A stretch of DNA of 64,000 nucleotides from Pagrus major. Its lineage: Eukaryota; Chordata; Actinopteri; Spariformes; Sparidae. Below the pieces are notes generated by a model that saw only the letters and a list, made by a program, of their open reading frames with translations, did no database searches and had not been told where the DNA came from. The stretch covers positions 17,089,113 through 17,153,112 of the forward strand of contig NC_133223.1 in the NCBI RefSeq assembly GCF_040436345.1, in the 5' to 3' direction. The position numbers and the translations under genes are program-made. Of this stretch, positions 51,200-63,604 are shown piece by piece (within the stretch, counting starts at the first letter, position 1; every line of letters begins with the position of its first letter).

Positions 51200-51435
51200 T
51201 TACGTCAGGTGACCCGCCGCTGACCCGGATGTTGATATGATATTACATCCGGTAGTTTCCCCGGCCGGGTTTCAATGAAGAGTAGTTAGCATCATAAGGC
51301 CATTTCATATTCTTCATGATAACATAACTAGATACCGAGAAAAACATCTCAACTTGTTGTCTGAGATTTGTTTTCCATTCACCAGCAGCAGAGACTTTAA
51401 TCAACCAGCCTGACAAACGACAGGACGTTGTGAAC
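51200..51435 (+). promoter_or_regulatory. prkra: prkra promoter and 5' UTR
   Basis: A CRE variant TTACGTCA lies near 51200-51207. CCGGATGT at 51225-51232 and ACATCCGG at 51245-51252 form a perfect 8-bp inverted pair of ETS-type sites 12 bases apart. The prkra ATG follows at 51436. The transcription start is not resolved. Confidence 0.5.
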
Positions 51436-54400
51436 ATGTCGCAGGAGGGATATCAATCACCAGCAATGCAAACCTCCGCCGACACGAGGTTAGTTAGTTA
51501 ATTTAAAGATTAATTAAAAGAGTGATACCAGTTTACTGTAACAGTGTGTCAGTATTTAACAGGTGCGGGTCGCCTCACGTTAAGTGTTGAACTATATCAC
51601 GTTTAGTGTCAAAAATATCAGCGAAGTAAAGTTTCTCAAGTAACTCACAGTTAAATGTTGCCTATGAAGCTCAATATAGAGAACTGAAACTAGAAAATGC
51701 CATAATGACATTAACTGGCTGTTGTTTTAGCCAGGAGTGTTAACTTAGCTACATTTTGACAGGTCTGAGATTAATTAACGTTGACTGAAATTGTGTGAAC
51801 TGGGTCTTAATGATATTGTGTTTTTATCTGTCACCTAAAAGATGCCTTCATCGTTGTCATATTGCTAATGTTCAAAATGAATAATCGTAAGTTATCCTGC
51901 AGAGACCCTCTGTTAGCTTCAGAGGAAATGCAGACTTTTAATTAATTGACACAAGCTAACAGCGTCAACGTTAGTTAACGCTAGCCACCGTCTCTCTCAT
52001 TAGCTTAGCCTGCTAACACAACGATACCGTGTCTTAGGTTTGATGGACGAAACTCCCTTTTCATTTGTGTCGTGTTAATTCTCGAGTTAATTGTGGAGAA
52101 AGATTATCCAAATGTGTAGTTTGTGTTGGATAAATATCCCTATTATACAGCATTGCAAATACAGCGTTAGCTTGGATGTGTCGGCTAGCTAACGATACAG
52201 TCAGGTTTAATTGTCACTGTGGCTGAGAGTGGAAGTGAAGCTGCAGGCAAACTGTTATATTTTGATCTGATAACAATGAATACGCCAATAAGAGGATTCA
52301 GAAGGAACCAGCAAGTTATTATGTCGACCCCAAAACTGTACTAAAGTGTATTTAATGTCATTTGTATGTGTCTTGAATTGCAAAGCTGCAAAAACTGCAT
52401 TTATATGTGAAAACAGTCTTTCACATGCAGTAAGTTCAGCCCTCAGTTGACATCAGCTTTATAGTGTGCAGGTGCAGGATCCTGCTTGAGAGCTGGGGCA
52501 GAGGCATATCTGTGGATAGTTGAGTGCAAGACTCTCATTTCACATGCGGTTTAATAAAAGTGAATGGTGGATTCACTTAATAATAACCTGTCTATCAGAC
52601 AAAATTGTAAATCAGTGTGATTATGGTTCACATCCCAATTACCCTGACACAGCCCTTGCTGCTATAGTTCGTACATTTGAACTTTTTTTTAATGCTCATG
52701 GACGTCACATGCGAACCCTGTTTTCTGTGCTCTTGAGCATTTCTCAATTTCAGTGGAACATCCTTGAGCCCTCGTTTAAAAACGCCTGACAAGTCTGTGA
52801 AAAGCTGACCATTGAGACTTGAAGACACTGAAACAGTTTATACACAGTATAGTGAAATCTAGCCCTGTATTTAATACTACAAACTTTATTGTGTAGACGA
52901 TCAGAGAGAATCAATTCTGGTCCTTTTTGGACAGGTTGTATTGGACTATATTATCCTAAAAGATGTCGGCAAAGTTAGGTCTACCTCCATTTACCTAACA
53001 CATTTCCAAATGTATTGATGGCTGATTTATTAGATTGTATTACAATTATACAAGAGGTGTCTATTTTTTCTTCTGGTCACTGAGTAAAGGCTTTGGTGAC
53101 AGTTTGATTAGGTAACAATTATTTCAATTGTCTGTTCATCTGTTGATTACTTTCTCGATTGATCGATTAGTTATTTGGTCGATAAAATGTCAGAAAATTG
53201 TGAAAAATGTTGATCAGTGTTTCCCAAAGCCCAACGCTAATGCCTCAGATCATAGACCTGCAATAACTTTTAAATTCTCCTTAACAAAGCTGAAAGACTA
53301 TTTTTGGGTGTTCCATGTGTGTATATGCAAATAAAATGCAAATATCTGATGAAAAAGATGAATGATTTGGCCTGTAAATACTACTTAACTGTGTTGACAT
53401 ATGTTTTATTTTGCAGTAATCTTTCCCTGCTGTAAATGAGTTCTACGTTTGTGTTCATTATTTCTGTTCCATAAACATCCCTGATATCCAGCTCAGATAT
53501 AACATAATTTGGCCCCTAGTTAACTGTGTGCATATGCTTATTTTAATACACACAGCTTGAATTCAAATGAGTCACAGAGGCCCAGCCCCGGGAAGACACC
53601 TATACAGATCCTGCATGAATATGGCACCAAAACTGGCAACCTGCCTGTGTATATGATGGAGAAGGCTGAAGGAGAGGCTCACCAGCCCAGCTTTGTCTTC
53701 AGTGTGAAAGTCGGAGATGTTAGCTGCACAGGTGAGTTACAGTCCCACTGCTGCTCTGTCGATAGCTGCCTGTCACTGGATTAAGCCTCGTGTTTGAGTT
53801 AGAAATCATATACTAATAACGTAACGTATTATTTGTCACTTCTGCTTTGTTGTCAGTTAATCTAGAACAGAGCGGGTCCAAGGAAGAGGATGAGAAGCAT
53901 GTACAAAGCTATCAGTGTTGAAGTAGTAGTAATACAGTCTCTACATCTTTAAACATTTTACAAACAGATTTTTCTATAGGTCCTTTCCTGTAGCCTCAAA
54001 ACATCTTTAGGGTTGAGGGATTATATATATATATTTTTTAATTTTTACAAGCATATTCATGTTTTAGCCTTTGTGAGTGCCTAAGTGACTCTCGGTTATG
54101 GTGCTTTTTTCATCTGACTGTGATATTTTCTTGTAATTTATCAGATAATCTGTAATGTTGTCTGTGATCATTGTTTTGTTTCAGGTCAAGGTCCCAGTAA
54201 AAAGGCTGCTAAACATCTGGCTGCAGAGGCTGCTCTCAATATTCTGCACATAGACGCTGGAACAGTGTGAGTAAAGCTGAAATGATTATGAAAATAAAAT
54301 TAATCGGCAACAATTATTATAATTGCAGAAGCCGAGAACGACTGTGCTTGTAATTATTTTATTGTTTAGTTTGTTTTAATGATGCCCTTTTTTTGAGATC

Positions 54401-56614
54401 GCAAGTTACACTAGTTACGAGTGAGATAATAAGCTTTCTGAGATAACGAGGAGGAGACAACAAATGGTTGTTTCATCTTTTTACTTATGTTTATTAGAGA
54501 TCAGCAGTGCCATTCCAGCATGCAAAGATAGCGTCTTGATAACTGTAGCAATTAATGAAGGGTAAAAATGTCAGATCAAGGAGTAGCCATTATTGATCAA
54601 GGCATCAGACCGGCCTTCAGTGTTACATATATTTATATACATTTTTTAAAGTAATAATAAAACAGCCATCTTAGCCTCTGTATATAATTCACAATAATAA
54701 AAAAAACATGCCAAAAATGTTCTGCTTACAGGTTCCCAAATGTGACTATGTGTCTTTTTCTGTGCCATTGTGTCGTTCCATAAAACTGCACATTTTAGAG
54801 TGGCTTTGAATTGTGCACACCTGTGTACTCATCGTGTTTTTTAATCAGCATCTTAATAAGCTACGCCTGACAGGTGGATGGATTATCTTTGCAAAGGAGA
54901 AGTGCTCAAAATCTGAGAGTGTGCATCACGGAGTCTTTAATCTTTAACTTCATCTTATTAAAAAGTAAGCAAACGAATAGAAAACTAAGAATTTGAACAT
55001 ATCATCTTGGGCTTCAGTAAACTGGTATATCTGAGATAATTAATTGAGTAAACAATCGGCAGGTTAGCTGCAGCCCTAAACTGAGTTTGCCCAAACCTCG
55101 TCTTGTGTTTGCATATTCAGTGTTGAAGTACACCAGTACAAACATCAAACTGGTTAACTGGCCGCCTGTAGTGAGTGTTGAGCTGTTGCAGCTGTGGTAA
55201 CTGCTTTGATGTAATTCCCGACAGGAATGTGCCTGTGAAGCCTGAGAGGTCTGAGAGTAACGGAGATGCAGCAGAAACAAACAACCATCCCAACTCGGTG
55301 GGGATACTGCAGGTGTGTAAAACACGGCTGTGCTGGTTTTGTTTTTGTGTTGTGTGTGTGTGTGTGCGCATCTGTCACGTCACAAAGCAATAGCAACACG
55401 AACTGTATTATACGACAATAATTGTTCTGGAATAATAAAATACTGTTTCCCTTTCCTCTTTACTTTCTTGTATTTGGCCTTTGATTTCAGGAGTTGGCAT
55501 TGCAGAGAGGATGGCGTCTTCCTGAATACTCAGTTTTACTGGAGGCCGGTCCGCCACACAGGAGAGAATTCACTGTTACTTGTCGAATGGAGTCCCTGTC
55601 AGAGAAGGGTGTGTGCGGGTGTTTTTGTGAAATTTGTGCAAGGGACTGCAATTTAGTGTTGTCCGTCCCGGTCTTAATCTCTGTCTGATGTTTTCACAGC
55701 TGTAGGAAATTCAAAAAAGGCAGCAAAAAAGGCAGCTGCAGAGAAAATGGTGGTCAAGCTTCAGAATCTGTCAGGCTGTTCTGAAATCACATGGGTACGT
55801 CAAAAACCTCTCGCCTGTGGGAAGCGACCACTGGAAGCAGCTACAACATTTCATTTAAAGTCTTGAAATTGTGTCAGTTTTTTGTGTTTGCATCTCATTT
55901 TTTTATTTTATTTTGTAGACTCCTAAACCGAGTGTACGATTTGAGAACTTGAGGAACTCATCATCAGAGAAGATTTCTTTACTGAGAAGAAACCCGCTGA
56001 GCATTCCCAACACAGATTACATTCAGATGATGTTGGAGCTGTCCAAGGAGCAGGGCTTTGAGGTCACATACTTCGACATTGGTGAGAAAACACACACCAC
56101 ATCGGCTGCGAACATACAGGGTGCTTTCCATTTAGCTATTGTGGCTCCTCACTTCCTCACCAGTATAAATAAGGCATAGATAAAACTATATTATTTGTTC
56201 TGAAAGGATTCAGGCACAGTAAAGCTGCACTCCCACTGCTGGAACGTTCCCCCGAAGGACTCGGATCATTTGGAGGAACTTAGTTTGTTTCTGTTGCAGG
56301 AACCAGGGTGCAAATTACAGAGACATTATTTGCCCCCACATAAGTTGATTTCCAGGCTGGAGACACATAATTAGCTGAATGGAAAGAACCCAAAGGGAAC
56401 GCTGTGTTTTTTTGCTGGTCGTGTCATGTTTTGACGTGCGTGGCTCTCTCCTACAGACGAGCTGACGGTGAACGGCCAGTACCAGTGCCTGGCAGAGCTG
56501 TCCACCTCCCCGGTCACCGTGTGTCACGGGACAGGCATTTCCTGTAGCAACGCTCACAACGACGCTGCACACAGCGCCCTCCAGTACATCAAGATCATGG
56601 CTTCCATCAAGTAA
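51436..56614 (+). CDS. prkra: PRKRA / PACT, three-dsRBD activator of PKR
   Basis: Eight exons close to 310 codons plus stop (human 313): 51436-51488, 53556-53731, 54185-54266, 55225-55312, 55491-55608, 55700-55794, 55919-56081, 56457-56614. Double-stranded-RNA-binding domains occupy about 33-99 ([14 protein letters not shown] to [12 protein letters not shown]), 127-196 ([11 protein letters not shown] to [12 protein letters not shown]) and 237-306 ([15 protein letters not shown] to [17 protein letters not shown]). The first two bind RNA, Dicer/TRBP partners and PKR; the third triggers PKR under stress. Domain 3 lacks the basic KKxAK patch, as in the family. Relative to human, the place of Ser246 holds Leu and that of Ser287 holds Thr (human residues from memory). 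The exon number matches the human gene. Confidence 0.96.
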
Positions 56615-57372
56615 AACCAACACAGCCAACATTAGCCTCACCTCTATCGTCCCATACATCAGCAGTCATGATGAAGCTGTAGATTGTTCTTCCTTTTAGT
56701 CTTCCTGCTCATGGATGACATGAAGTTAAGGTATATTTTTATAATTGTGCATATCACAAAGCAGATCACACTGACTTTGACTCGGCAACTTTAGACAGTA
56801 TTTGTGAGAAGACAAACTCAATGTTTAGGAATCTAATCTAACTTATGTCTTTAGGTTGTGCCATCATGTGTTATTTCGACATATTTAAGCAGATGTACAC
56901 GTGTAAATGAAATATGAACAGTAGGAAGCGCTTCCTCGTGACATTTTTACATGCATAGTTTGAACTACTGCCCGGCTTTATTTGTGGAAAATGGAAAATC
57001 TTCGCCTCTTTTTTTTTTGTCGGATATTTTTAGGTTCAAATTGACTTAATTTAATTTTTTTATTCTACATAGTTTATCCCTGCAGGATCATATTGCGCTG
57101 CATGTTGTTTGTGCATAGCCAATAGAAGATCTTAAACTTTTAAATTACCTTGAGAAACACCTGCCTCTCTGTGAACAAAATGAAATGAAATTGAAAAAGA
57201 GATTATTTTGACTATTTATTTTTTTCCTACCTCCACTCCTCCACCTGTCAGTATGCAATCTGCGTGCAAAACCTGCTGTCTTTATCTGGTTGACTATGTT
57301 TCTTTATAGATATGACGTGTTTCTTTACATTCTTATTTTGCTGGTTTGTTAGCATTTTTTGCAGTGTGTGTG

Positions 57373-57404
<32 letters not shown>

Positions 57405-57545
57405 TGCGTGCGTGTGTGTGTATGTATATGTATGTATGTGTGTGTGTGCGCGCTCCTCACGTGATATATTTAATAAATCTGTGTGAACTGAACCCTGGTG
57501 GAGAACAGCAACAACATGTGTATGACTACATGAAATAAACACTAA
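56615..57545 (+). terminator. prkra: prkra 3' UTR and poly(A) signals
   Basis: AATAAA occurs at 57472-57477 and again at 57534-57539. The second is followed by TG-rich sequence (GAGTGTTGG), so either may be used; the 3' UTR is about 0.9 kb. Confidence 0.6.
57364..57445. repeat. (TG)n/(CGTG)n microsatellite in prkra 3' UTR
   Basis: TG units with an inner run of GCGT units, between the prkra stop and its poly(A) signals. Confidence 0.9.
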
Positions 57546-59290
57546 ATGTTAACGAGTGTTGGTTCCTCTTAATGGTCACACAATAGAGAGCATTGAGAGA
57601 AAAGATTGCTGCGGTGCTTCCAGAGCCGTTCAAGTGTTATTGAATGAAACCTCTCTCGTGGGAGATGACCAATTGACAGCATCCATTCATGAGGCTGTAC
57701 ATCCTGTTGTATTTGGCACAAAGGCAGTTACATCAGGGCCTGTGCACCGCTCCGTTCACTCCTGATTTGTGTGGTGAGAAAGCACATGTTGATCGTACAG
57801 AGGGATGTTCAAAATATATTCAAAGAAAATATGTAATTCGTCGATTTTGATTATTCAGAGAGATGAGTCTTTGGGGCTGAACGACTTGAGATTTTTCTGA
57901 CCAATATTGTGTCTGCAGTTTAAAACAGGATCATTTTCTATAAATTAACTACAGGGCCTGTATTTGTGCAAACTTGCAGTAAGTCATGTTTGACGATGAT
58001 GTGTAACTGATAATATTAGTAATGTTGAGGAAGGAACAGTTCACCCAATAATGAAAATTCAGTCTTTGTCCACTCAACCTCATGGAATGTTGTGTGAATT
58101 TTTTGTTGTTGTTGGCTGTGAAGCTCAGGAAATGTTTTGTGGACGACAAAACTTCACCTGACTTTGCATTTGCATGGAGGTGAGTAGATAATGACTGAAT
58201 TTTCATTTGTGGGTGACCTCATCCTTTCTCATTGGGTTGCGTACTTTACTATCTGTAAGGCTGCACAGATGCCCAGTTGGGTGCACACTCACTCCACCAG
58301 GTGTATGGCTGTGTCTTGTCTTTGGCCCCTTTCTAAGTGTCTTGGGGGAATAGGTCAGGAACTGGGCTTCTCCACATACACTCATGAAGTTTTATTTTCT
58401 ACATGTGACAGCCCAGAAGGTCACTCAGTCTCAGCTCTCGGCAGGAAAGCAATGATGTCCACATTGCTGTTACAGCTATGTCAGGGCCAGATCTTTTAAG
58501 TCTATCTGCAGGGGGTGTATACATGAGCACAGAAAATGTTCCTCTTTCAGGAGATTAATTTAAAAACTGTTTTCTATTGTCAAACTTGGCATAAAGAGAA
58601 GTAACAGTAAGTACACACTTTTGAGTGGAGGGGGACTTAAACATTGCCATGTAAGGTTTTCTAGTACACAAAGAAAAATTATATTTACATTCAGCGGTAA
58701 ATTAATTTCCTTCCTCATAAAATATAAAAATATAAAGTATTTTAAATCCAGAATGTTCTTCATCATATTAACAAGCTAGTGGTCTCCTTGGCTGATCAGT
58801 GAAATGGTGTGAAACACACTCGCATGGCTGTGTGCGAAACGATACTGTGCTTGTAGGATATAAACGAAAGGGGGACACTCGTAGAAAAACAGCTCCAGGT
58901 TTTTAAAGTCCAAAGGGACCCTAATCATTTATACAATAAGAGTTGGTTTGTAATTTCAGAAGCATTTTAATGAATCAATTAGTTGATTAATGAAGCGATG
59001 GACAGAAAAATAATCAGCAACTTTCTCCTGACAATTCAGTAATGATTTCTAATTACTCAAACAATAATAGTGAATATCCCTAGTTATCTTTTCTGTTTTG
59101 TCATTGCAAACTAAATATCTTTAGATTTTGGATTGAAGATGTCACCATGGACTCTGGGAAACGGTGACATTTTTAATTCTTTAATTTATAGACTAAACTA
59201 AACTAACTAAATCGACACAATGAAACCTGACATGGACAACTGTAAAGGACTTTAAGGCCTCGTCTTTCCATACAAAGCACACACTCGTGG
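57546..59290. other. Short spacer between convergent prkra and osbpl6
   Basis: No gene is seen. It contains a MITE at 58033-58224 and a decayed inverted repeat copy near 58970-59165. Confidence 0.45.
58033..58224. mobile_element. Short MITE (GGAACAGTTCACCC ends)
   Basis: The left end GGAACAGTTCACCCAATAAT continues to GAAAATTCAGT, and the right end mirrors it as ACTGAATTTTCATTTGTGGG then TGACCT. An inner GGTGAGTAGATAATG word marks a well-known fish family. Length is about 192 bp. Confidence 0.75.
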
Positions 59291-61153
59291 TCACTTGAGT
59301 TTTACAGTTTTATTAGAACAAGCACTATGTAGCAGCAGTGTACAGTGTTCATGGAAAGATATGTACTTTGTTAAAATTGCACTTTAGAAGGTACCCATCG
59401 GGAAATCGATTTGAAAGAAACAGAGCTGACACGGTGCTTCGTGAAACATGTCAGTCCAAAAAAAAAAAAAAAACACACGAGAGGCCAATTGAGAAAACAA
59501 AAACCACTTCTTTTTTTTTTCTTCTTTTTTCGTAAGGCATCTGCAACATTCATTGGCAGGCTAAGTTGTCTAGACATGCAGGTAGAACGATGGATGAAGA
59601 AAGCATGAGGAGGTTTTCATGAGTATTTTTTCACTACAGTCTGACTCTAACACGACACAAAGCTTCGCCCCTACCTCCTCGAACAACCACCGTGATTCAG
59701 TCGCTGATGTAGGAGGAAAAAAGGAATCGGCTTCTGCAGTAGTGACACTTCTAAAAGTGCTGTATTTACAGTGATCACCAGAAATGTATTGGTTACATGT
59801 TGGAGTAGCAGAGCAGTGCAGAATATTTTTATAACACTGCAAGCATTTTACAGTCAAATAAACCTTTTTTCTCTCCTAATGTCAAAGAGATCTCCAAGAC
59901 ATTTGGACCTAAACGCTGTCTATGGATATAATTGATCATCTGTAGGCAGGTGGAGACTGGATAATGTGCGGAGTTGTTTATGGCATACCTTCTTGGCATG
60001 GGGATTCTTCTCGGTAGTGTGTTGGTGAGGCATTAATAAATGCATTAAGGCACAGCAAGTGAAACTGACGAGTCGTAGCATTGAGTTTGTAATCGGGGGG
60101 GTATTTAAAATTAAAAGCACATTAAAAAATAAGGATATGGATGCAAAGCAGTACTACCTTTTTGGTTTTTCATCTACAGTACCATATGAACAGTGCACAC
60201 AATGGATTTGCTTCACATAGTTTTCATTCTACATATTTATATTCCCTCTTTTGCTCCTTCAGCGTCCTCGCCCTGCAGTCCCGAATAGAGCTGCAACTAA
60301 AGTCAGTTAATCAAACTGTTTTATTAATCGGTTCAGTCATTCTTCAAGCATTACATTTGATATTTTCATTTTGTGCTCTGGGAAGCTGTGATGAGTATTT
60401 TTGTTATTATTATTTATTATTTTTTTAAACATTTTTGGACACTTTCAAGACTAAATGATTGCTCATTTAATCGTTTCAGTCATTTTTCAAGCAGAAAATG
60501 TCTTCTTGAATGTAAAGATTTGCTGCTGATAGTCAGAGTGGGTTTCAGACTGGGGGTTGGATAAATAAAGCAATTCTGAAGATGACTCTTTGGGCTGTGG
60601 AAAACTGTATTGAGCATTTTTTTTTTATTTCGTTTTTTACATTTTATAAACTAATTGAATTATCAATTAATGGTGAAAATAATCCTTAGTTGCAGCCCAA
60701 GTCCCGAATGAGGGGACTCAAGGTGTGACAGTGTGTGACTACTTGTCTGTGTCTGTGTGTGTGTGTGTTGGGGTTGATCTCAATCAGAAGCTCCGTGTTA
60801 TATTTTCTCACTCTGTAACACAAGAGGGGGACACTAGTTAAAACATTAAAGCTCATCTGCTTTGCAATAAACACACAAACTGCAAATAAGTGACTGGTGC
60901 TTTGCAAGAAGCCCAGATCATAGCAGTAAAGTCTCCGGGGAATCAGACACATTAATTAAAATACCATCTTTGATCCTTGTACAGTGTCATTGTTACTGTA
61001 CAGACTTGTTTGGCTTTAACATTTAAAACATTTAAAGAAAAAAGAGCAGATTCTGACCTTCAGTGTCCTGAAACTGCATTTTCACAGGTCGACCTGTAGG
61101 TGGCTCCAGTGTTTTATAAGGGGCTGATTCAATGCTATTGACTGATGAAGAAA

Positions 61154-61700
61154 ATGGTAAAGACTTTATATTGTTACACATATTAACCATTACCTAGTTG
61201 CTTATTATCACGTACGTTAGTAGAATTTTAGGTCTGTAATAGTCATTATAAAGCATTTATTATTTGCCTTATTCTGCATGACAATATTCTACAACTAATC
61301 GCTCATTAACTAAGAGTTTTCCCTCAATAACCACCTAATTTCTACTGATAGTAAGTCAAGAAGTTGTTGTACATGAATTACAATCTTAATATGCTTTGCT
61401 GAATCCATGTACAACGAATAACTACTATCAATGAGTAGTAATTAGGATAAGGATAAGTGCTTTATAATGATTAATAAACATCCAATATGCGACTAAGATG
61501 CATGCTAATGAGCATCTAGTTAATGGTTGATATATGTACCTTAAAGGTGCACTGGTGTTTGTAAACATTAGAACAAAATGTATTTTGAGTTATTCTGAGG
61601 TGAGGAGGATACAGAACTACACATGACCAACATTTTTGCAAAAGAAACGTTACATAGTGCACCTTTAATATAAAATGTTACCAGGAAAAGTTTTTTTTTT
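61154..61700. mobile_element. Inverted-repeat element with a small TTAA MITE inside
   Basis: TTGTTACACATATTAACCAT on the left and GTTAATGGTTGATATATGTA on the right are inverted. Between the right arm and its last bases (AATATAAAATGTTACC) lies a 118-bp insert, 61553-61670, running from AAAGGTGCACT to AGTGCACCTTT and flanked by TTAA on both sides. Confidence 0.65.
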
Positions 61701-61934
61701 TTTAAATCATTATTATTATTGATTAATCATTTATAAAGAAAAAATACCAAACAGTTACTTGTAGTGAAAAAAAAAAAGTTATTACTTTATTTTGTTTTCT
61801 GTCATTTTATATTTATTTTTTGGGGTTTTTAGAACGAGGATGTCAATTTAAGATATCTCTCTGGGCTTTGGTGAACTTTGATGGAAATATGTCATAACAG
61901 CAATAATTTGTTTATTATTATTTTTGATAGTTTG

Positions 61935-62275
61935 AAGATGCAATATGTAAGAATTGGCCACCTCTTCAATTCCAAGAGGAAGATAGGAGGCAGCATATCA
62001 CGTAACCGCTAACTGCTGCTAACTGTAGCTAACTGTAGCTGCTGTTAGCTAGCTACCTCAGTTAGCCGTGCAGTAAGTGGTCCGGACTGGCAGATTGGAG
62101 TGGTTTTAATAGACAGAATGGGCTGGGGCTAGCTGGTTAGCATGCTAACTTTAGTAGATATCTCAGCAACTCAGCACATAGACGTCTGTCATAACGTTAA
62201 AACTATTATCTCCTTCACATTCTGTTGTTAGTTTTAGTTAATTTCTTTAAATAACAATTCTTACATATGTCACCT
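61935..62275. mobile_element. MITE (ATATGTAAGAATTG ends)
   Basis: The left end GCAATATGTAAGAATTGG and the right end CAATTCTTACATATGTCACC are inverted. The interior is rich in TAGCTAACTG. No ORF. Confidence 0.75.
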
Positions 62276-63492
62276 TTAGTGTACACACTGGCTGGGTGTA
62301 GATGGAAATATGTGACTGTGTTTCTCATGTTTCACTGTCACATGTTATTTATAAAGCTCAGAGGACTTTACAGTCTCTACAACCTACTCCACCATCTTTT
62401 CTTAGACCTTTGATCCACATGAGTGTTAGATGTTTGAGTCCATAACTTCAGTGAGATCCAGAGGTCCATCTGCACCACATTCAGAAAGGGAGTTTGAACG
62501 TGTGCCCACTATATATGGAGGGAGTTATGTGTGTATTTATGTAACCATGTGATTCAGAGGAGTCGGTTTCATGTAACTATGTTTAAAATTAGACGGTGGG
62601 AGGAGGGGGAGGGCCGGTGAGGTCGTCCCTCTATTTACACAAAATCCCGGCTGCGAGGAGAAACCGGACTCCATGACAGATCTGTGTTGATGGTTCAAAA
62701 AAGGAAAACCTCTGTAAAGGTTGTGGGTGTGTCCCGCATCACATGTCCACAACACCAGAGTAGGATTTACAGTTGAATCTCCTTCCACCACGTGATGAGC
62801 TGCGGGAAGATCCTCATTAAATATTCCATCTACGGCGGCCGCACTTCCTCTGCTGCGATTCATTTTTAAATGAGTTGTTTCCCGAGAGAGAGAACTGCTA
62901 TCACACAGATTCAACAGTAATAAAAGGCAAAAAATAAATAAAATCTGCCAATCCACATAATGCTATTTCACTAAATTCTGAGTCCAAGATATTTTATAAA
63001 AATACCTCTTTTTTTCTACAATAATTGATGATATAGTAAATACGGCTTGATGCCAGTGAAAGCTGCTCTCTACACATGCATTGTATTGTAGGTAATCAAA
63101 AGGACTACTTCATAGACTAGTCTAACCCAAACTGCTTCAAAGAAAGAGCGCTAAGTTGTGTGTATGGGTGTCTTTTTAAGGCAAGGACATACTCAGAAGT
63201 CAAAGGAGCTGAGGAAAGATCTACATAGGAGTGGTACGATTGTTGCCCTGACAACCCAGCTTCGACAAGCACAATGAAGGTGATCCTACGGGATGTTTCC
63301 ATGGATGGGTGACCGTGCGGCGGTGCCACAGAAACCTCGACAGGGTTGCCGGGGCGTCGGGCCATCCCTCAGCTCTGCAGTCCATGCACACGGATGTTTA
63401 TCATTAACATGTTTCTCTTGAACACCTCATGGTGCATAGGTAACAGCCTTCTTGTCTGTGATGACGATGTGACGGACGTGTCGGTCCGTGTG

Positions 63493-63604
63493 CTACCACA
63501 GGCTCACTGTATACTCCATGTTGATGAAGCCGGGGTTTTTGCGGAGCTCCCAGTACGTATTGTTGGAGACCCACCTCTCCCTGTGATTGGCATCAACCAC
63601 TTTC
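63493..63604 (-). CDS. osbpl6: OSBPL6, last coding exon (partial gene)
   Basis: On the minus strand the acceptor CTTGTCTTCCAG ends at 63605. The exon then adds 37 codons and stops with TAG at 63495-63493. It encodes VVDANHRERWVSNNTYWELR and then KNPGFINMEYTVSLW. ORP3/6/7 proteins end in a closely similar WVTNNTYWxLR...PGxxNM...LW pattern (from memory); it closes the oxysterol-binding domain used in lipid exchange at membrane contacts. OSBPL6 and PRKRA face each other tail to tail in human 2q31.2, as here, which favours OSBPL6 over OSBPL3 or OSBPL7. The rest of the gene lies past the right edge. Confidence 0.82.

Larger units (their letters stand above)
59291..63492 (-). other. osbpl6: osbpl6 3' UTR (predicted, about 4.2 kb)
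   Basis: From the osbpl6 stop leftward on the minus strand no further exon is seen. A minus-strand AATAAA (plus TTTATT at 59309-59314), with GT-rich sequence beyond it (GAGTGTGTGC on the minus strand), is a good end. The span includes several MITEs (60287-60699, 61154-61700, 61935-62275) that would be carried in the mRNA. Confidence 0.4.
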
